64,000 nucleotides of DNA from Caldilineaceae bacterium (GTDB lineage: Bacteria; Chloroflexota; Anaerolineae; Caldilineales; Caldilineaceae). The stretch covers positions 1 to 64,000 of the forward strand of contig JAPKMW010000040.1 of the NCBI GenBank assembly GCA_026645575.1. Direction: 5' to 3'. Position numbers and translations under genes: made by a program. Position 1 is the first letter of the stretch; each line of letters opens with the position of its first letter. Below, in pieces: positions 45,264 through 55,229 of this stretch. The notes under the pieces were generated by a model. The model was not told the origin of the DNA. It did no database searches and was given only the letters and a program-made list of their open reading frames with translations.

Positions 45264-47285
45264 ATGCGAAGGCAAGCACAGTTCGCTCGTCGTAGTTGGT
45301 TTGTGGGTAACCTTTTGTTGATTGCTATCTTGCTCCTCAGCGCTTGTGGCGGCGGTGCAGCCCCCGCCGAAGCGCCAGCCGCAGCCGAAGCGCCAGCGGC
45401 TGAGCAGCCTGCCGCGGCGCCCGCCGCTGACCAGGCTGCCGCCAGTGACGGCGCTTATGCCGAATCGCCCATGTTGGCCGAGAAAGTTGCTGCCGGCGAG
45501 TTGCCGCCTGTGGCCGAACGGTTGCCGCTGGAACCGTATGTGGTCAGCAAGGACAAGCTGGTCGTTGGCACGGATTTCCAGATTGGCAAATATGGCGGCG
45601 TCTTGCGCCTGCCTTCGGACAGTCCCGGCGGCGACCCTCATATTTATATCGGCATGAACGAACCACTCATCTGGGCGCCGGGCGCTTTTGAGTATGACAA
45701 AGGTATCGAAGGCAATGTCGCCAAAAGCTGGGAGGCCAATGCCGATTCCACCGAGTTTACTATCAATCTGCGCCAGGGGCTGCGCTGGTCGGATGGCGAA
45801 CCCGTAACCACGGAAGATGTGCGCTTCTCCTACGAGGATGTGTTGCTGAACGAAGAGATCACGCCGGTCTTCCCGGTTTGGCTGCGCACGGGCAACCGCG
45901 GCGAAGGCTCCCCCATGAAGATTGAGATTATCGATGATTTTACCTTCAAGATCATTTTTGACGGCCCTTATGGTAGCTTCCCGGCGCAACTAGCGATTGC
46001 CGGTTGGCACAGTTACGCCGAGTTCCTGCGCCCCAAACATTACCTGAGCCAGTTCCACATCAAGTACACGCCGTTGGAACAGTTGAAACCACTCATGGAA
46101 GCCGAGTCGATTGAAGAAGATCAATGGTTCAACCTCTTCAACGACCGCCAACTGGGTGGCAACCTCTGGAAGCTAACCAACGAAGGCGGCTTGGGCCATC
46201 CCACCCTGACGGCGTGGATGATGACCAAAGCCGATTCAGGCGTCTTCACTTTTGAGCGCAATCCCTACTATTTCAAGGTCGATGAGGCCGGCAACCAACT
46301 GCCCTACATCGACGGCATCCGCTCGGAAGTCGTGCAGGACCGAGAGACCATGTTTGCCCGCGCCGTCATGGGTGAGTTTGACTATTTGGGTGAGCGCTCC
46401 TCACTCAAGAATCTACCGATCATGGCCGAAGCCGAGCAGAAGGGGGTACTGAAAGTTTTGCTGCCTCGAATGCACCGGACGCCCATCGACTACAAGCTCA
46501 ACCTGAGTCTGGACGACCCGGACTGGCAAGCGGTTGTCTCCGATGTGCGCTTCCGTCAGGCGCTGAACTATGCCATCAATCGCCCGGAGATCATCAAGAC
46601 CTTCTATCTCGATCAATTTGCCCAGTTGCCGGAGCAGACGGCCAATGCTGAATACAGCCAAGACAAGGCCAACCAACTGCTGGACGAAATGGGCATGACT
46701 GAACGGGACGCCGACGGCTTCCGCCTGGCCCCCGGCGGCAAACCCTTCTCGATTCTCCTGGAACTAGGTGCGTTGTCGCAGGATCATGTGCCGATGGGCG
46801 AGTTGATCGCCGAATATTGGAAGGCCGTCGGCGTGAACGCCTCGATCAAGGCCGGTGACTGGAATCTGATCAACGAGCGGGTGCAGGCCAACGAGGTACA
46901 GGGGACGGGCGTCTGGGCGCATGTCGATATTTGGCCGAGCGTCGGTTGGGATGACTATCTGCCCCACAACCAATGGGGCGTGGCTTGGAACAACTGGTAC
47001 ACCTCCAAGGGGCAAAGCGGTATCGAACCGCCGCAAGCGATCCAGGATCTCTACGAAGCGCATAACGCTTTCCAGGTGGCGCCGGTCGGTTCAGCCGAAA
47101 GCGCAGCCGCCCTGGAGACGATCATGGCGAGCCATCGCGACAACGTGTGGGTTTTCACCCCGGTGGAAAAGTCCCATTACCCCACCTTTGTCACCACCAA
47201 GATCCACAATGTCCCTACCGGGATTGTTGACACGCTAGGCATTGTGATCATGTACAGCATGGAACAGTGGTATATCGAAGAGTAG
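45264..47285 (+). CDS. Dipeptide/oligopeptide-type ABC substrate-binding lipoprotein
   Basis: Family 5 solute-binding protein of 673 aa. Signal peptide with lipobox LLLSAC, Ala/Pro/Glu-rich linker (about 35-65), then the SBP_bac_5 domain with LRQGLRWSDGEPVTTEDVRF and VRFRQALNYAINRPEI. ATG 45264 is chosen for AAGGAG six bases upstream; the frame extends to 45198 without one. It heads a complete importer (two permeases, two ATPases). Family 5 proteins also bind oligosaccharides, nickel or opines, and in this carbohydrate-rich context an oligosaccharide ligand is possible. An inverted repeat of about 37 bp lies between it and the first permease gene. Confidence 0.92.
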   Translation: MRRQAQFARRSWFVGNLLLIAILLLSACGGGAAPAEAPAAAEAPAAEQPAAAPAADQAAASDGAYAESPMLAEKVAAGELPPVAERLPLEPYVVSKDKLVVGTDFQIGKYGGVLRLPSDSPGGDPHIYIGMNEPLIWAPGAFEYDKGIEGNVAKSWEANADSTEFTINLRQGLRWSDGEPVTTEDVRFSYEDVLLNEEITPVFPVWLRTGNRGEGSPMKIEIIDDFTFKIIFDGPYGSFPAQLAIAGWHSYAEFLRPKHYLSQFHIKYTPLEQLKPLMEAESIEEDQWFNLFNDRQLGGNLWKLTNEGGLGHPTLTAWMMTKADSGVFTFERNPYYFKVDEAGNQLPYIDGIRSEVVQDRETMFARAVMGEFDYLGERSSLKNLPIMAEAEQKGVLKVLLPRMHRTPIDYKLNLSLDDPDWQAVVSDVRFRQALNYAINRPEIIKTFYLDQFAQLPEQTANAEYSQDKANQLLDEMGMTERDADGFRLAPGGKPFSILLELGALSQDHVPMGELIAEYWKAVGVNASIKAGDWNLINERVQANEVQGTGVWAHVDIWPSVGWDDYLPHNQWGVAWNNWYTSKGQSGIEPPQAIQDLYEAHNAFQVAPVGSAESAAALETIMASHRDNVWVFTPVEKSHYPTFVTTKIHNVPTGIVDTLGIVIMYSMEQWYIEE

Positions 47286-47287
47286 AA

Positions 47288-47406
47288 CACTACAGCGGAT
47301 TTAGGAAGCAGCGGATTTGATTGTTGGGCAGAAATAGCTGGTTAGGTTTGTCAAAAACCTTCCCCATCTAACAATCAATCCGTTGCCGCCTAAATCCGTT
47401 GTAGTG
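47288..47406. repeat. Long imperfect inverted repeat between binding-protein and permease genes
   Basis: Left arm 47288-47325 and right arm 47370-47406 are complementary apart from a few mismatches; the centre can fold further. Each arm contains two CGGATT-type units. Confidence 0.85.
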
Positions 47407-47439
47407 CCGCTGGGGTCGCATCGAGAGGCATGGTACGCA

Positions 47440-48438
47440 ATGATCGGGTATATCCTACGCAGGTTGCTCCTGCTGATTCCGGTTCTCTTTGTCATTTCGA
47501 TTGTTGTTTTTATCATTATTCAGTTGCCGCCGGGCGATTATTTGACCACCTATATCACCCGGTTGGAAGCTTCCGGCGTCCGGGTTACGGAAGATCAGGC
47601 GGCGGCGCTCTCGCGGCAGTATGGGCTGGACTTGCCCATCTACGGCCAATATTTCCGCTGGATCAGCAACATTCTCGTGAAAGGGGATTTTGGCCGCTCC
47701 TTTAGTTGGAACAAACCGGTCAGTGAGTTGTTAATAGAGCGGGTGCCGTTGACCATGGTCGTCTCATTGGTGACGACCATCTTTGTCTTTGCCGTCTCCA
47801 TCCCCATCGGCATCTATTCGGCCGCACACAAATATTCGCTTTTCGATTACTTCTTCACCTTTTTGGGCTTCATCGGGCTGTCAGTGCCGGGCTTTCTCCT
47901 GGCGCTGATCTTGATGTGGAGCATCTATAGCATTTTCGATATTTCGGTTGGCGGTCTCTTTTCGCCTGAATATGCCGACGCACCCTGGAGTGTGGGGAAA
48001 GTGTTGGATCTGGCCTGGCATCTCTGGTTTCCCATGATCATTATCGGCATGTCCGGCACGGCGGGCTTGATTCGGGTTATGCGCGCCAACCTGTTGGATG
48101 AACTCCAGAAACAGTATGTGATCACGGCCCGCGCCAAAGGAGTGCCGGAGCGCCAGGTGCTGTTCCGCTACCCGGTGCGCATTGCCGTCAACCCCATCAT
48201 CAGCACCATCGGCTGGATTCTGCCCTCGATTGTGGGCGGCGAGGTGTTGGTGTCGATTGTGCTTAACTTGCAGACAACCGGGCCGGTGCTGTTGCAGGCC
48301 GTTCTCTTTCAGGATATGTACCTGGCCGGCAGTATCACCTTGATCCTGAGTATTTTAACCGTCGTCGGCACCCTGATCGCCGATATTTTGCTGGTCTGGC
48401 TCGACCCGCGCATCCGCTACGGAGGCTTAAACGAATGA
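47440..48438 (+). CDS. ABC importer permease, DppB-like
   Basis: First permease of the importer. TM1 is at about residues 9-29 (RRLLLLIPVLFVISIVVF), followed by the usual periplasmic loop with QYGLDLPIYGQYFRWI, and further helices. The ATPase-docking region contains ARAKGVPERQVLFRYPVRIA (about 248-267). 332 aa. Start set at ATG 47440 (MIGYILRR) with AGAGG upstream; the frame runs back to 47383, into the right arm of the inverted repeat. Stop overlaps the next start by 4 bp. Confidence 0.93.
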   Translation: MIGYILRRLLLLIPVLFVISIVVFIIIQLPPGDYLTTYITRLEASGVRVTEDQAAALSRQYGLDLPIYGQYFRWISNILVKGDFGRSFSWNKPVSELLIERVPLTMVVSLVTTIFVFAVSIPIGIYSAAHKYSLFDYFFTFLGFIGLSVPGFLLALILMWSIYSIFDISVGGLFSPEYADAPWSVGKVLDLAWHLWFPMIIIGMSGTAGLIRVMRANLLDELQKQYVITARAKGVPERQVLFRYPVRIAVNPIISTIGWILPSIVGGEVLVSIVLNLQTTGPVLLQAVLFQDMYLAGSITLILSILTVVGTLIADILLVWLDPRIRYGGLNE

Positions 48439-49544
48439 CCGTTGCCCAGATGAGCGCCGAACAAAAAGAGCGCTACTATCAAGCCACCCAGTGGCAGTTG
48501 ATCTGGTGGAAATTTCGCAAACATGCCCTGGCGCGGCTGGCGTTGGTGGTGCTGGCGCTGCTCTACTTCACCGCGCTCTTTTGTGAATTTGTCAGCCCCA
48601 TCGGCCCCAACTCACGTCTGGATGGCTATCTGGACGCCCCGCCGACTCGCATCCATTTTTGGGCCGACGGCCAGTTGCAGCGCCCCTTTATTTACAATGT
48701 CGAGTCGAAACTGGATCTCAAAACCTTCCGCATGGAATACACCGAGGACGAGAGTCAACGCTACCCATTACGCTTTTTTGCTCAAGGCGAACCCTATAAG
48801 CTCTGGGGGCTGATCCCCTCGAATCGCCATCTTGTGCTGGTCGAAGGTGCGCCGTTGATGCTCTTCGGCACCGACCGCCTGGGACGCGACATTTTCTCAC
48901 GGGCGATCTATGGCGGGCGCATCTCCTTGTCGATTGGGCTGGTCGGGGTCACCTTGAGCTTTATTCTGGGGCTGATCATTGGCGGCATCTCCGGTTATTT
49001 TGGCGGTGTGACCGATATGATCATTCAGCGCACGATTGAGTTTATCCTGTCGCTGCCGACGATCCCGCTGTGGATGGCGCTCTCGGCGGCGCTGCCCCAG
49101 GATTGGCCGGTGGTGCGCACCTACTTTTTCATCACGCTGATTCTGTCGCTCATGTCGTGGGGGACGCTGGCGCGCCAGGTGCGCGGCAAGCTACTCTCCC
49201 TGCGCGAGGAAGATTATGTCGTATCGGCCCGGTTGGTTGGCTCGAATGAGGCGCGCATTATCGCCGTTCACCTCTTCCCCTCCTTTACCAGCCACCTGAT
49301 TGTCACTCTGACGCTGATGATCCCTGGCATGATCCTGGGCGAGACGGCGTTGAGCTTTCTAGGGTTGGGGATGCAGCCGCCGGCGGTCAGTTGGGGGGTA
49401 CTGTTGCAGGATGCCCAGAACATTGTGACCATTGTTCACCACCCCTGGCAACTGATCCCGACGCTCTTCGTGGTCGTCACCGTGCTGATGTACAACTTTC
49501 TGGGCGACGGCATGCGCGACGCGGCCGATCCCTACTCTGTCTAG
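48435..49544 (+). CDS. ABC importer permease, DppC-like
   Basis: Second permease, 369 aa. It has an N-terminal cytoplasmic tail and TM1 (about 35-55), then a long periplasmic segment of about 95 residues with FRMEYTEDESQRYPLRFFAQ, larger than in ordinary DppC. The permease core follows, starting LFGTDRLGRDIFSRAIYGGR (about 143-162). The docking loop is around SARLVGSNEARIIAVHLFPS. The start overlaps dppB by four bases (ATGA). A repeat-built stem follows in the gap to the ATPases. Confidence 0.93.
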   Translation: MTVAQMSAEQKERYYQATQWQLIWWKFRKHALARLALVVLALLYFTALFCEFVSPIGPNSRLDGYLDAPPTRIHFWADGQLQRPFIYNVESKLDLKTFRMEYTEDESQRYPLRFFAQGEPYKLWGLIPSNRHLVLVEGAPLMLFGTDRLGRDIFSRAIYGGRISLSIGLVGVTLSFILGLIIGGISGYFGGVTDMIIQRTIEFILSLPTIPLWMALSAALPQDWPVVRTYFFITLILSLMSWGTLARQVRGKLLSLREEDYVVSARLVGSNEARIIAVHLFPSFTSHLIVTLTLMIPGMILGETALSFLGLGMQPPAVSWGVLLQDAQNIVTIVHHPWQLIPTLFVVVTVLMYNFLGDGMRDAADPYSV

Positions 49545-49547
49545 GCT

Positions 49548-49654
49548 TTTAGGTTCGCAGAGAGACACAGAGGCTTGCAGAGATTCACAGAGAAACTTGA
49601 GCGCTTTCTCTTTGTGAATCTCCTGATCTTCTCTGTGTAACTCTGTGACCTAAA
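49548..49654. repeat. Imperfect inverted repeat of CACAGAGA-type units
   Basis: The left arm starts TTTAGGT (49548-49554), and the right arm ends ACCTAAA (49648-49654). In between, ACAGAG and CTCTGTG units pair with interruptions. It separates the permease pair from the ATPase pair of the importer. Confidence 0.8.
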
Positions 49655-49689
49655 TAGCCACATCTTTTGTAAATTAAGTATCGAAATCT

Positions 49690-50697
49690 ATGACCCAAGC
49701 GGAAATTGCGTTAGAAATCAAGAATTTGCGCACCCACTTCTTCTTTGATGAAGGTACGGTGCGCGCCGTCGATGATGTCTCGTTGACGCTGCGGCGGGGT
49801 AAGACGCTCGGCGTGGTGGGCGAGTCCGGCTGCGGCAAGAGTGTCACGGCGCAGTCGGTGTTGCAGATTGTCGGGGCCGGCGGGCGGATTGTGAACGGTG
49901 AAATTCTGCTGCATCAGGGTGACAAGATCGTCAATCTGGTCGAGTATGCACCGACGAGCGAGGCGCTGCGCCAGGTGCGGGGCAAAGATGTCGCCATGAT
50001 CTTTCAGGAGCCGATGACGGCCTTCTCACCCATCTACACGGTCGGCTGGCAGATTATGGAGTCGATCCTCTACCACGAGGATGTGCCGAAAGGGGCCGCG
50101 CGCGAACGGGTGATCAAGCTCTTTGACCTGGTCGGCATCCCCAACGCTGCGCAACGGATCGATAGCTACCCCTTTGAACTGTCGGGCGGGATGCGCCAAC
50201 GCGCCATGATTGCCATGGCCCTGTCGTGCAACCCGGCAGTGTTGATCGCCGACGAACCGACCACCGCCCTCGATGTGACGATCCAGGCGCAGATCCTCGA
50301 TCTCTTGCGCAGCTTGCAGGCCGAGTTGGGCATGGCCATCATGATCATCACCCACAACATGGGCGTCATTGCCGAGATGGCCGACGAGGTGGCGGTGATG
50401 TATCTGGGCAAAGTGGTCGAGCAAGCCTCGGTCTGGGATCTCTTTGATGATCCGCAACACCCCTACACGGCGGCGCTACTCAAATCGATTCCGATGGTGG
50501 AAGAGGAAGTCAAGGAGCGGCTGGCCTCGATCAAAGGTTCGGTGCCGGACCCCTACAATCTGCCCCCTGGTTGTCGCTTCTCGACCCGTTGTGATGCCTT
50601 TATGCCGGGTGTTTGTGACAAGGCCGAGCCGCCCTTGATCGAAACCAAACCGGGCCATCTGGTCCGCTGCTTTCTCTGGGGAGGCCGCGATGAGTGA
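49690..50697 (+). CDS. ABC importer ATPase, DppD-like
   Basis: Nucleotide-binding subunit, 335 aa. Walker A GESGCGKS (about 42-49), signature [14 protein letters not shown], Walker [15 protein letters not shown]-loop MIITHNMGV. The oligopeptide-type C-terminal domain has a Cys cluster ([17 protein letters not shown] and a later Cys), as in DppD. No clear SD precedes ATG 49690. The ORF overlaps the next ATPase gene by eight bases. Confidence 0.94.
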   Translation: MTQAEIALEIKNLRTHFFFDEGTVRAVDDVSLTLRRGKTLGVVGESGCGKSVTAQSVLQIVGAGGRIVNGEILLHQGDKIVNLVEYAPTSEALRQVRGKDVAMIFQEPMTAFSPIYTVGWQIMESILYHEDVPKGAARERVIKLFDLVGIPNAAQRIDSYPFELSGGMRQRAMIAMALSCNPAVLIADEPTTALDVTIQAQILDLLRSLQAELGMAIMIITHNMGVIAEMADEVAVMYLGKVVEQASVWDLFDDPQHPYTAALLKSIPMVEEEVKERLASIKGSVPDPYNLPPGCRFSTRCDAFMPGVCDKAEPPLIETKPGHLVRCFLWGGRDE

Positions 50698-51703
50698 CAA
50701 ACAACCGCTGCTTGAAGTGCGCAATCTCAAAAAACATTTTCAGTTGACCAAAGGCTTTCTGCGCCGCGTGGTGGGGACGGTGAAGGCGGTTGATGATGTG
50801 AGCTTCACCGTCAACCCCGGCGAGACGTTGGGGCTGGTTGGTGAATCGGGCTGTGGCAAGACCACCGTTGCCAAATCCATTTTGCGCGCCATTCAGCCAA
50901 CATCCGGTGAGGTTCTCTTCCGCGATAACGGCCAGGTGGTGGACGTTGCCAAGCTGGAAAAAGAAGAATTAAAGCGCGCCCGCCGCAATATCCAGCTTAT
51001 TTTTCAAGACCCCTACTCCTCGCTCAACCCACGCCAGCGGGTGCGCGACATCATCGGTGAGCCGCTGCTGGTCAACGACGTGGCGCGCGGCAAGGAACTG
51101 GAGGCGCGGGTCAGCCAGTTGATGGAAGCGGTCGGGCTGCGACCAGAGTATATGATCCGCTACCCCCACGCCTTTTCCGGCGGCCAACGGCAGCGCATTG
51201 GCATTGCCCGCGCGCTGGCGCTCAACCCAAAGCTGGTGATCTGCGATGAACCGGTCTCGGCGTTGGATGTGTCGATCCAGGCGCAGATTCTTAACCTGCT
51301 CAACGATCTGCAAGATGAGTTGGGCTTGACCTATCTCTTTATTTCCCATGATCTGGGGGTGGTTCAGCACATTTGTGACCGGGTGGCGGTGATGTATATC
51401 GGGCGTATTGTTGAGGTTGCCCCCACTAAGGCGCTCTTTAAGACGCCGCAACATCCTTATACCGAAGCGCTGCTCAGTGCGTCGCCCAAACCCCACCCGC
51501 GCTACCGCAACAAAGCGCGCATTTTGACCGGCGAAGTACCCGACCCGTCGTTTGCGACATCCGGTTGTTACTTTTACCAGCGCTGCTCCTACCGCCGGGA
51601 ACTCTGCGCCACAGTCTATCCGCCGCTGCAACCGATCGATGAGCAGGGGCAGCACCTGGTCGCCTGTCATTTTGCCCAAGAGATTACCTTGGAAGGGATT
51701 TAG
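50690..51703 (+). CDS. ABC importer ATPase, DppF-like
   Basis: Second ATPase of the importer, 337 aa. Walker [14 protein letters not shown], signature [14 protein letters not shown], Walker [13 protein letters not shown]-loop FISHDLGV, and the C-terminal oligopeptide domain with Cys in [14 protein letters not shown]. It starts inside dppD after GGGGAGG. It completes a five-gene importer (45264-51703), and the rhamnose operon follows after 316 bp, so the importer may serve rhamnosides (inference). Confidence 0.94.
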   Translation: MSDKQPLLEVRNLKKHFQLTKGFLRRVVGTVKAVDDVSFTVNPGETLGLVGESGCGKTTVAKSILRAIQPTSGEVLFRDNGQVVDVAKLEKEELKRARRNIQLIFQDPYSSLNPRQRVRDIIGEPLLVNDVARGKELEARVSQLMEAVGLRPEYMIRYPHAFSGGQRQRIGIARALALNPKLVICDEPVSALDVSIQAQILNLLNDLQDELGLTYLFISHDLGVVQHICDRVAVMYIGRIVEVAPTKALFKTPQHPYTEALLSASPKPHPRYRNKARILTGEVPDPSFATSGCYFYQRCSYRRELCATVYPPLQPIDEQGQHLVACHFAQEITLEGI

Positions 51704-52019
51704 AATGGCAGGGTAAAACGTGATTACATTCCGACGCTGGATCATAGCGCCCCGGCGGACATCTCCTGGCAACAGCAGTGTGACTTTGTTGAGTATTTGA
51801 ACTTCCGCATGGGCCGGGGTTAATCTGCGTTGACAAATGTTCAGAAAAACCGGGTCTGCTGGAAACCAAGGGAGCGACCAGCAAATCTTCCGGGAAGATC
51901 GGCTTTGTTGACCGGATGAGCCTGTCAAACCTTCCCGGAAGATGGTTGGCAAGCCCCTGCGGGTGCCCTTAGGGCGCGGTGGTACCAAAATTCCTACCGA
52001 AAGGACAGGAGGGGTGACG
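51704..52019. other. Leader region of the rhamnose operon with an inverted repeat
   Basis: 316 bp without a gene. It contains ATCTTCCGGGAAG (51885-51897) and its complement (51931-51943), a perfect 13-bp inverted repeat, with the first arm itself nearly palindromic. GCCCTTAGGGC lies near 51970. An operator or an attenuator-like stem before rhaI is possible. Confidence 0.5.
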
Positions 52020-53258
52020 ATGCAAAAATGGGAACGACAATACGATCTACTAGCCGGCATCTTGACTGACCAAGGCGTCGATGTTCCGGCCACCATTGCT
52101 GCGCTCACGCAGCAAGTGATCGAGTTGCCTTCGTGGGCGGTGGGCAATTCGGGCACGCGCTATGGCGTCTTCCGCCAGGCCGGCGCGGCGCAGACGATTT
52201 GGGACAAGATCGAGGATTGCGCCGAACTGCAACGGGTCCTCGGCGTCTGCCCGGTCATGGCGAGTCACGTCTCCTGGGATGTAACCGACGATGGCCGCTT
52301 TGAACCAGTGCGCGACTACGCCGCTGAACGGGGGCTGCGCATCGGCACAGTGCACCCCAACACCTTTATGGGGCAACAATTCCGCCTGGGCAGCATCTGT
52401 AGCCCCGATGCTGACGTGCGGCGCAGCACCATCGATCACTTTGTCGAATGTGTGCGCATCACGCGCGAGATGGGGTCACGCGCCATCGGCATCTGGCTGG
52501 CCGACGGCACCAATTACCCCGGCCAGGATCATCTGCGCAGCCGCAAACAGCGCATGGCTGAAGGGTTACAAGCGCTCTACGACGCCCTCGACCCTGATAT
52601 GACGCTGCTGGTCGAATACAAATATTATGAACCGGCCTTTTACACGACTGACTTGATGGACTGGGGTATCTCCTTCCTCACCTGTTCCCGCCTGGGGCCA
52701 CAGGCCAAGGTGCTGGTCGATCTCGGCCACCACCCGCCCAGCGCCAACATCGAACACATTATCGCCATCCTGCTCGACGAACAGAAGCTGGGCGGTTTTC
52801 ATCTCAACGACCGCAAATATGGCGACGATGACCTGATGACCGGGACGATCAATCCGCTCCAACTCTTCTTGATTTTTGATCAACTGGTCGATGCCGCCCA
52901 AGATCCGGCCACGGCGGCCACCGCCAACGGGGTCGTCTACATGCTGGATCAATCGCACAACATCGAAGGCAGCATGGAAGGCATTATCCAGTCCACGATG
53001 AATACGCAGACGGCCTATGCCAAAGCCCTGCTCGTTGATCGCCCCCGCTTGCGCGCTGCCCAGGCCGACGGCGACGTGATTCTCGCCAATCGCATCCTGA
53101 TGGCGGCCTACGAAACCGATGTCCGCCCGCTGCTCTGCCGCGTCCGTGCCGAAATGGGCCGCGGCCCCGACCCTATCGTCGCCTTCCGGGAAGGTGGCTA
53201 TCGCCAGCGCATCGCCGAAATGCGCAAGGGGCCGGGGATTGGGACGTTGGGTGGATAA
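52020..53258 (+). CDS. rhaI: L-rhamnose isomerase (RhaI, Pseudomonas/Bacillus-type)
   Basis: TIM-barrel aldose-ketose isomerase converting L-rhamnose to L-rhamnulose, of the broad-specificity Pseudomonas stutzeri type. Family blocks are PSWAVGNSGTRYGVF (about 37-51), WLADGTNYPGQ (about 159-169) and EYKYYEPAFY (199-208). Metal and catalytic residues: H83 in ASHVSWD, E199, D234 in VDLGHH, H261 in GGFHLND and D310 in MLDQSHN. 412 aa. ATG 52020 follows GGAGGGG. It begins the operon rhaI-rhaM-rhaB-dehydrogenase. An inverted repeat separates it from rhaM. Confidence 0.92.
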   Translation: MQKWERQYDLLAGILTDQGVDVPATIAALTQQVIELPSWAVGNSGTRYGVFRQAGAAQTIWDKIEDCAELQRVLGVCPVMASHVSWDVTDDGRFEPVRDYAAERGLRIGTVHPNTFMGQQFRLGSICSPDADVRRSTIDHFVECVRITREMGSRAIGIWLADGTNYPGQDHLRSRKQRMAEGLQALYDALDPDMTLLVEYKYYEPAFYTTDLMDWGISFLTCSRLGPQAKVLVDLGHHPPSANIEHIIAILLDEQKLGGFHLNDRKYGDDDLMTGTINPLQLFLIFDQLVDAAQDPATAATANGVVYMLDQSHNIEGSMEGIIQSTMNTQTAYAKALLVDRPRLRAAQADGDVILANRILMAAYETDVRPLLCRVRAEMGRGPDPIVAFREGGYRQRIAEMRKGPGIGTLGG

Positions 53259-53274
53259 GGGGGAAACGGTGTTG

Positions 53275-53336
53275 GAGATTGAGAGATTAAGAGATTAAGA
53301 GATTTTGTCTCGCCAATCTCTCAATCTCTTAATCTC
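53275..53336. repeat. Heptamer-built inverted repeat between rhaI and rhaM
   Basis: The left arm 53275-53304 is AGAGATTA-type units; the right arm 53315-53336 is AATCTCT units. Pairing is nearly complete over 22 bp. Confidence 0.88.
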
Positions 53337-53375
53337 TGAACCCTAACAAGAACTCTGTGAAAGAGAGGTTTGCTC

Positions 53376-53699
53376 ATGCAACGCATCGGAATGACCTGGC
53401 AGGTGGACCCGGCACACTGGGAGGAGTACAAGGCGATCCATTTGAACCCCTGGCCGGAGTTGGTTGCGGCGATCCAGGCGGTGGGGATTCACAACTATAG
53501 CATCTTCGCCTTTGGCACGCGGGTCTTTGCCTATATGGAAGTGGACAATGATGACGTTTACGCCGCGCTTAACGTCTTGTCACAAACCGACATCAAACAA
53601 CGCTGGGACGCGGAGGTGACAACCTGGGTGTTGCCCGAAGCGGCGGAAGGGACGGGTATCCAGTTTATGGCGCTGGAACCGATCTTCTATTGTCCGTGA
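53376..53699 (+). CDS. rhaM: L-rhamnose mutarotase (RhaM)
   Basis: Small (107 aa) dimeric alpha/beta-barrel enzyme that interconverts the anomers of L-rhamnose. The family pattern is RIGMTWQVDPAHWEEYKAIH (start), GIHNYSIF and MEVDNDD. The final block ALEPIFYCP fits the usual C-terminal WLPEA...F layout. ATG 53376 with AGAGAGG upstream is used. The next gene starts only 11 bp after its stop, so translation is coupled. Confidence 0.9.
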   Translation: MQRIGMTWQVDPAHWEEYKAIHLNPWPELVAAIQAVGIHNYSIFAFGTRVFAYMEVDNDDVYAALNVLSQTDIKQRWDAEVTTWVLPEAAEGTGIQFMALEPIFYCP

Positions 53700-53710
53700 G
53701 GAGGACGCCG

Positions 53711-55219
53711 ATGCACAATTATATCGCCGTCGATTTGGGTGCGGAAAGCGGTCGGGTCTGTGTTGTCACGCTAGACGATCGCGGCTTTGCCCTACAGGAA
53801 AGCCATCGCTTTGCCAATGGGGGCGTGCAGGTGGGTCAAAGCCTGCATTGGGATGTATTACACCTCTGGCAGGAGATCAAGCGCGGGCTGCGCATGGCCG
53901 CTGATCAATATGGCGCCATTCGTTCGGTGGCGGTCGATACGTGGGGGATTGACTTTGCGCTGCTGGATCGCGCCGGCAAGTTGGTGGGCAATCCGTACTG
54001 TTACCGCGACGCCCGTACCGCTGGTATGATGGAACGGGCGTTGGCGCGTCTGCCGCGCCAGGAAATCTACCGGCAGAGCGGCGGTATCCAGTTTCTGAGC
54101 ATCAACACCCTCTACCAATTGCTGGCTATGGTCGAAGTGCGCGACCCCGCACTCGATGGCGCGGCGACCTTTTTGCTGATGCCCGACCTCTTTCACTACT
54201 GGCTCTCCGGTCGCAAGGTGTGTGAGTTCACCAATGCCACGACGACCCAATTCTACCAAGCCGCGCAGGGAAGTTGGGCCTATGATCTGCTGACTGCGCT
54301 ACAAATTCCGCCCCACCTCTTCCCGGAAGTGGTCATGCCCGGCACGGTTTTGGGCGAGTTGCGCGCCACCGTGGCGGAAGAGACCGGCTTGGGGTCAATC
54401 CCGGTCATCGCCACGGCAACCCATGACACCGCCGCCGCCATTGTGGCCGTGCCGGCGCCGACCGAGCAATTCGCCTGGCTCAGTTCCGGCACCTGGTCGC
54501 TGCTAGGCGGCATTGCAACTGCGCCGCTGGTTAGTGAACAGGCGTTGGCCTACAACTTTAGCAGCTATGGCGGCCCCGGCGGCTACTTCCTGCCCTGGAA
54601 AAATATCATGGGGTTGTGGCTGTTGCAAGAATGTCGCCGTTGCTGGGCGCAAGCGGGTCAAACCTTCAGCTATGAAACGCTGGTTGCAATGGCGGAAGCG
54701 GCGCCCCCTTTCACCGCCATCATCGATCCCGATGACGCCGCCTTCCTGGCTCCCAAAAACATGCCGGAAGCGATTGCCAACTACTGTCGCCACCATGACC
54801 AGCCCGTCCCCGATAGTCCTGGTATGATGACCCGTGTGATTCTGGAAAGTCTGGCCCTGCGTTATCGGTGGACATTGGAAAAGCTGGGCGAATTGCAGCA
54901 GCGCACCTTTGACCAGTTGTATGTGGTCGGCGGCGGCAGCCGGAATCAACTGCTCTGTCAACTTACTGCTGACGCCTGTGGCGTGCCGGTGGTGGCTGGG
55001 CCGGTCGAAGCGACAACCATTGGCAATGCGGCCTTGCAAGCCGTCGCACTGGGTGATCTGCCTTCGTTGACGGCGGCAAGAGCGTTGATCCGTGAGGCGT
55101 TTGCCGTGACGGTTTATGAACCCAACTTGACTACGGAGGGTCGCGCCGCCTGGGCCGAGGCCTATGTGCGCTTCCAAGAATACTTACTCAGATTGACCGC
55201 TCCTGCGGACAAGGAATAA
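53711..55219 (+). CDS. rhaB: Rhamnulokinase (FGGY family), second copy
   Basis: 502-aa kinase converting L-rhamnulose to its 1-phosphate. YIAVDLGAESGRVCVVT, SVAVDTWGIDFALLD, SSGTWSLLG and VVGGGSRNQLLCQLTAD are all present. It is clearly homologous to the gene at 15019-16512 but far from identical, so the pair is an old duplication or separate acquisition. Start ATG 53711 with GGAGGA just before it, 11 bp after rhaM. This copy, sitting with rhaI and rhaM, is the likely true rhamnose kinase. No rhamnulose-1-phosphate aldolase is seen in the window. Confidence 0.92.
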   Translation: MHNYIAVDLGAESGRVCVVTLDDRGFALQESHRFANGGVQVGQSLHWDVLHLWQEIKRGLRMAADQYGAIRSVAVDTWGIDFALLDRAGKLVGNPYCYRDARTAGMMERALARLPRQEIYRQSGGIQFLSINTLYQLLAMVEVRDPALDGAATFLLMPDLFHYWLSGRKVCEFTNATTTQFYQAAQGSWAYDLLTALQIPPHLFPEVVMPGTVLGELRATVAEETGLGSIPVIATATHDTAAAIVAVPAPTEQFAWLSSGTWSLLGGIATAPLVSEQALAYNFSSYGGPGGYFLPWKNIMGLWLLQECRRCWAQAGQTFSYETLVAMAEAAPPFTAIIDPDDAAFLAPKNMPEAIANYCRHHDQPVPDSPGMMTRVILESLALRYRWTLEKLGELQQRTFDQLYVVGGGSRNQLLCQLTADACGVPVVAGPVEATTIGNAALQAVALGDLPSLTAARALIREAFAVTVYEPNLTTEGRAAWAEAYVRFQEYLLRLTAPADKE

Positions 55220-55229
55220 AGGAGGTCTT